Assembly (NCBI GenBank): GCA_902727945.1
Contig: CACVAV010000020.1
Location: 1 to 10,648 of the forward strand
Direction of reading: 5' to 3'
Length of the DNA: 10,648 bases
Origin: an uncultured Thiotrichaceae bacterium
Lineage (GTDB): Bacteria > Pseudomonadota > Gammaproteobacteria > Thiotrichales > Thiotrichaceae
A program made the translations under genes and the position numbers. Every line of letters begins with the position of its first letter. The first letter of the stretch is position 1. This document shows, piece by piece, positions 7,766 through 10,648 of this stretch. The notes under the pieces are model-generated. The model was not told the origin of the DNA, did no database searches, and worked only from the letters and a program-made list of their open reading frames with translations.

Positions 7766-8107
7766 ATGAAGCTACAAACGATAGAAAAAGATGAATTTAC
7801 GATTATCAAAGTTGAAGAAAAGCGTATTGATGCAGTCAATGCGCCGGAGTTACGCCAAAAAATCAATGAGTTGTCCGGCACCGGGCAAACCCGGGTAATT
7901 CTTGACATCAGTAACGTCACATTTATGGACAGTAGCGGTCTGGGTGTTTTAGTCAGCATTCTCAAAATGTTAGGCGGCTCAGGCGAGCTGATTATTGCAG
8001 GTGCTAATGGTATTGTTTCAGACCTGTTCAAGTTGACCCGCATGGATAGGATTTTCCGCATGTGTGACGATCCTGAAAGCGCCGAACAGATCATGACCGT
8101 CGCCTGA
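7766..8107 (+). CDS. STAS-domain anti-anti-sigma factor (SpoIIAA/RsbV/HsbA/SypA-like)
   Basis: At 113 residues this is one STAS domain. The hallmark loop MDSSGLG is present, with Ser56/Ser57 as the candidate phosphorylation site, preceded by the buried strand VILDISN and followed by the helix GVLVSILKML. In this family the unphosphorylated form binds an RsbW-like kinase or another partner, and phosphorylation releases it. The matching phosphatase gene ends 72 nt upstream and the matching kinase begins 33 nt downstream, so the three-part switch is complete. AAAGGA lies about 11 nt before the ATG, a little far but usable. In Pseudomonas and Vibrio, STAS proteins of this type govern swimming or polysaccharide biofilm choices. 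Whether this one acts through a sigma factor is unknown. Confidence 0.95.
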   Translation: MKLQTIEKDEFTIIKVEEKRIDAVNAPELRQKINELSGTGQTRVILDISNVTFMDSSGLGVLVSILKMLGGSGELIIAGANGIVSDLFKLTRMDRIFRMCDDPESAEQIMTVA

Positions 8108-8140
8108 ATCACCAACAACTTAAAACCGGGGGCATTTAAG

Positions 8141-8587
8141 GTGAGCAAAGACAGTAAGGTATATAATATTCAACTGCAAATTGACAGTCAGATGAAACAT
8201 ATCCGCCTATTAGGCGGGGCGTTACGGGGTATAGGCGCAGAACTGGAGTTAACTAACGATCAGATTGGGCAACTGGAGTTAATTTTGGTTGAAGCGGTGA
8301 CCAACGTCATCGAGCACGCCTATGAATACAAAACAGGCAACCAAATTCAGGTTAAGGTCGAGTGCGATCCTGATAATACGATCAAAATGATCATATCAGA
8401 CCGGGGCAAATCGATGCCGGATTCGTTACAGGGTAAGTTGAAGGCAGATAGGCTATCACTTCCTGAACCGGAGCTGTTGCCTGAAAGTGGCTGGGGCATG
8501 GGCTTGATTCAGATGCTATCCGATTCATTTCACTATGAGCGGAATAATGAACAGAACTATTGGCATATTATGAAATGCCTTGCCTGA
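8141..8587 (+). CDS. RsbW/SpoIIAB-like serine kinase / anti-sigma factor
   Basis: 148 residues with a GHKL ATPase fold of the HATPase_c_2 type. The N box is ELILVEAVTNVIEHAY, with Glu51 and Asn55; G1 is SDRG around Asp87; and the G2 loop WGMGL (118-122) precedes a helix. The length matches RsbW-type proteins. The start is GTG at 8141, preceded by a GGGGG stretch about 10 nt upstream; no better ATG lies near. The protein is expected to phosphorylate the STAS protein on Ser and to sequester a target when free. No sigma-factor gene lies in the window, so the target may be encoded elsewhere, may be a FlgM-type factor, or may be non-transcriptional. The next gene is the polysaccharide synthase, 59 nt downstream on the same strand. 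Confidence 0.92.
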   Translation: MSKDSKVYNIQLQIDSQMKHIRLLGGALRGIGAELELTNDQIGQLELILVEAVTNVIEHAYEYKTGNQIQVKVECDPDNTIKMIISDRGKSMPDSLQGKLKADRLSLPEPELLPESGWGMGLIQMLSDSFHYERNNEQNYWHIMKCLA

Positions 8588-8646
8588 CAGCAACCGGTAG
8601 GCCCGCACAGATTCAATGGATAAAACAATAATAAGTACGGAAAATC

Positions 8647-10452
8647 ATGTCTTTCTATTTCGACTGTTTTGAGCACAGAAAACCAGAGCTACCTCTGAAA
8701 TACTCACCTATTGTCGAGTCAATCTGGCAATACCTGGCCGTTATCGCCTTAACCATGGGTGCCTGGTATTTGTGGTGGCGCTGGGATAGCTCGTTAAATA
8801 TGGAGGCGCTGTGGTACGCCATTCCATTGGCTTTTGCCGAAACTGCTGCTTACATTGGCCTGATGTTGTTTGTTTTTAATCTATGGAAGGTTGAAGACTA
8901 CCCGCAACAGCCTGCTCCGGAAACGCTGAAAGATGTGTTGGATACTCTGCACGGTGATGACCGGCCTCTTAGTATCGACGTGTTTTTCCCGACTTATGAT
9001 GAAGACCCGGAACTCGTCCGCTTAAGCATTATTGATGCCCGGAAAATCACCTATACCCACCCCATCGATATTAATATTTATGTGCTGGATGATGGCAAAC
9101 GCCAGGCAATGGAAATAGTAGCTGCTGAAGAAAGCGCGCGCTATATCACCCGCAATGACAATACCGGCTTTAAAGCAGGCAATCTGCGCAACGCGATGGA
9201 ACAAAGCTCCGGCGATTTCATCGTTATCTGCGATGCGGATACCCGCCCTTTCCCCACCATTCTGGAAAATACACTGGGTTATTTCCGTGATCCGGATGTG
9301 GCCTGGGTACAGACTCCGCAGTGGTTTTATGACCTGCCTAATGGAAAAATGCTGCCGGATTTATTAGAGAAATACCTTTCAACACCCGGCAAGTTATTAG
9401 GCAAAGGCATAGAGAAAATCATCGGCCCGGTTAGCATCGGCGACGACCCGTTTGTGAATGACCCAAAGATGTTTTACGACATCATTCAGCGGCGACGTAA
9501 TTGGGTGAATGCTTCATTCTGCTGTGGTGCCGGCTCTATACACCGCCGTGATGCAGTGATGGAAGCTGCTTTAAAATGTTATGCCGACAATATCGAACAA
9601 CAGGTGACTGATAAATCAAAAGATCTGCGAAAAATTACCGGTGAAAAAAACCTGGATGACGGGCTGGTTTCAATGGTACGGCATAATATTGCGCATGATG
9701 AAGAGTTCACACCTTACCGTTTTCATGTATCGGAAGACATTTACACCTCACTGATGCTGCACTCTGATCAGGGCCGTAACTGGAAATCAGTGATGCACCC
9801 GGCGGTGGAATCCAAAATGCTGTCACCGCAGGATTTGCTCAGTTGGTCTGTGCAGCGTTTTAAATATGCCGGGGGTACGCTGGACATCGCCCGCAATGAC
9901 AACCCGGTATTTCGCAAAGGTCTGAGCATGGGGCAGCGCATTATGTATGCCTCCACCGTTTGGTCTTATCTGGGCGGCATCTGGAATGCATTATTCTTGA
10001 TTGCACCGCTGGTGTATTTGTTTACCGCCATTGCGCCGGTCAGTGCTTATACCGCCGACTTCTTTATCCATATTCTGCCCTTCCTGATTGCCATGGAACT
10101 GGCCTTTATGATGGGTACCTGGGGGATTGCGGGGTATCGCTCCAAGGCTAGTTATTTATCCTTTTTTCCGGTCAACCTCAGCGCCATCTGGACAGTCATT
10201 AAGGGGGAGCAGATTAAATTCAAAGTCACCCCGAAAGACCGCCAGGAAGGTAATTTCCTCCACCTGGTCTGGCCACAGGCAACCGTGATCGGACTGACTG
10301 TACTGGGCTTATTGTATGCCTCTGTGCAGTATTTTCTATTAGGTAATCATGATTACTCGCTGGGCGGCATTCTGATTAATATCTTCTGGGGACTGAACAA
10401 TATTCTTGCTTTGAGTGGCATTGTACTGGCCGCGCTCTGGCAACCTGAATAA
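8647..10452 (+). CDS. Processive GT2 polysaccharide synthase, cellulose-synthase-like, without PilZ
   Basis: 601 residues. Two N-terminal TM segments (about 27-45, 56-77) are followed by a cytosolic GT-A domain and about five C-terminal TM segments (441-595). Motifs seen: LDDG (147-150), KAGNLRNA (176-183), DAD (196-198) for nucleotide-sugar and metal binding, TPQW (223-226), FCCG (291-294), and SED (362-364) at the catalytic-base TED position. QRFKY (403-407) stands where BcsA has QxxRW. KFKVTPK (524-530) matches the BcsA membrane-proximal segment. Unlike BcsA (over 800 residues) it stops after the membrane region and has no c-di-GMP-binding PilZ domain. Segments about 240-285 and 305-358 appear longer than in BcsA. 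No BcsB/C/Z genes are visible. It probably makes and exports a beta-linked glucan or related polymer; the sugar is unknown. GGA lies about 7 nt before the ATG. Confidence 0.92.
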   Translation: MSFYFDCFEHRKPELPLKYSPIVESIWQYLAVIALTMGAWYLWWRWDSSLNMEALWYAIPLAFAETAAYIGLMLFVFNLWKVEDYPQQPAPETLKDVLDTLHGDDRPLSIDVFFPTYDEDPELVRLSIIDARKITYTHPIDINIYVLDDGKRQAMEIVAAEESARYITRNDNTGFKAGNLRNAMEQSSGDFIVICDADTRPFPTILENTLGYFRDPDVAWVQTPQWFYDLPNGKMLPDLLEKYLSTPGKLLGKGIEKIIGPVSIGDDPFVNDPKMFYDIIQRRRNWVNASFCCGAGSIHRRDAVMEAALKCYADNIEQQVTDKSKDLRKITGEKNLDDGLVSMVRHNIAHDEEFTPYRFHVSEDIYTSLMLHSDQGRNWKSVMHPAVESKMLSPQDLLSWSVQRFKYAGGTLDIARNDNPVFRKGLSMGQRIMYASTVWSYLGGIWNALFLIAPLVYLFTAIAPVSAYTADFFIHILPFLIAMELAFMMGTWGIAGYRSKASYLSFFPVNLSAIWTVIKGEQIKFKVTPKDRQEGNFLHLVWPQATVIGLTVLGLLYASVQYFLLGNHDYSLGGILINIFWGLNNILALSGIVLAALWQPE

Positions 10453-10487
10453 CAAAACACTCAATCAAACAATTAGCAGGAATAAGT

Positions 10488-10648
10488 ATGAGTTTTAAAC
10501 AGGGCTTAATCAGGGCGCGTAGCCATCTGATTTTTTTATTCGGATTGCTGACAGCATTTATATTGGTGATCTGGCTGGAAGGTATTACCCTTCAACAGAC
10601 ATCCAATGATAAATTTACCGATCTAATGGAAACGACCCACCCGCAATC
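10488..10648 (+). CDS. Start of a membrane-anchored protein, cut by right window edge
   Basis: An open frame begins at the ATG at 10488, 35 nt after the GT2 stop, with AGGA about 6-7 nt upstream, a good ribosome site. The 53 visible codons encode a basic N-terminus (KQGLIRARS), one hydrophobic segment about residues 13-30 (signal anchor or uncleaved signal peptide), then a polar region LQQTSNDKFTD. This points to a mostly periplasmic protein co-transcribed with the synthase. Too little is present to assign a family. By analogy with the left end of the window it could be another periplasmic glycan-handling protein, but that is a guess. Confidence 0.7.
   Translation, partial: MSFKQGLIRARSHLIFLFGLLTAFILVIWLEGITLQQTSNDKFTDLMETTHPQ

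Noticed and set aside
7735..8148. Minus-strand open frame of 137 codons opposite the STAS gene
   Set aside because: It lies antisense to a clear STAS domain, has no ribosome site of note, and its translation resembles no family. It is a by-product of the coding strand.
8588..8646. Separate promoter directly upstream of the GT2
   Set aside because: No paired -35/-10 elements are visible in this 59-bp gap. Read-through from the switch genes is simpler.
8647..10452. Calling the synthase bcsA and the locus a standard cellulose (bcs) operon
   Set aside because: It is far shorter than BcsA, lacks PilZ, has a changed QxxRW motif, and no bcsB, bcsC, bcsZ or bcsQ gene is visible.

Overview
The window looks like a chromosomal segment of a Gram-negative bacterium, most likely a gammaproteobacterium. 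The evidence is a moderate GC content (roughly mid-40s percent by eye), tight bacterial operons with Shine-Dalgarno sites, and a mix of families (stand-alone H-NOX, hybrid histidine kinase, RsbU/RsbV/RsbW-like partner switch, processive GT2 synthase) typical of biofilm-forming Proteobacteria. I cannot name the species. A Thiotrichales-like (Leucothrix/Thiothrix-type) origin is only a guess. There are no rRNA, tRNA, CRISPR or mobile-element features.

Layout. Two operons diverge from a 113-bp AT-rich region at 6381-6493. The minus-strand operon reads leftwards: an HPt phosphotransfer protein (6380-6018), an H-NOX haem gas sensor (5977-5435), a soluble hybrid histidine kinase (5432-3585), a one-TM protein of unknown function (3529-2987), an acyltransferase-3 membrane protein (2990-1752), a short TM plus coiled-coil protein (1744-1202), and a membrane-anchored DUF3131 protein (1199 to the left edge, incomplete). 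The plus-strand operon reads rightwards: a REC-PP2C phosphatase (6494-7693), a STAS anti-anti-sigma protein (7766-8107), an RsbW-like kinase/anti-sigma protein (8141-8587), a cellulose-synthase-like GT2 (8647-10452), and the start of a signal-anchored protein (10488 to the right edge).

How the genes may work together (inference from family knowledge and gene order). H-NOX binds NO and controls the kinase. The kinase passes phosphate from His to its own receiver Asp, then to the HPt His, then to the receiver Asp of the PP2C phosphatase. The phosphatase and the RsbW-like kinase set the phosphorylation state of the STAS protein. The output is probably synthesis or modification of an exopolysaccharide made by the GT2 and decorated by the acyltransferase and DUF3131 proteins. 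All layers of a gas-to-polysaccharide circuit thus lie in one ~10 kb locus, with polysaccharide genes on both flanks of the signalling core. This recalls the Vibrio fischeri HnoX/HahK-Syp and Pseudomonas HptB-HsbR-HsbA systems, but in a different arrangement. The synthase lacks a PilZ domain and carries unusual motifs, and the H-NOX has a His in place of the usual haem-propionate-binding Arg.
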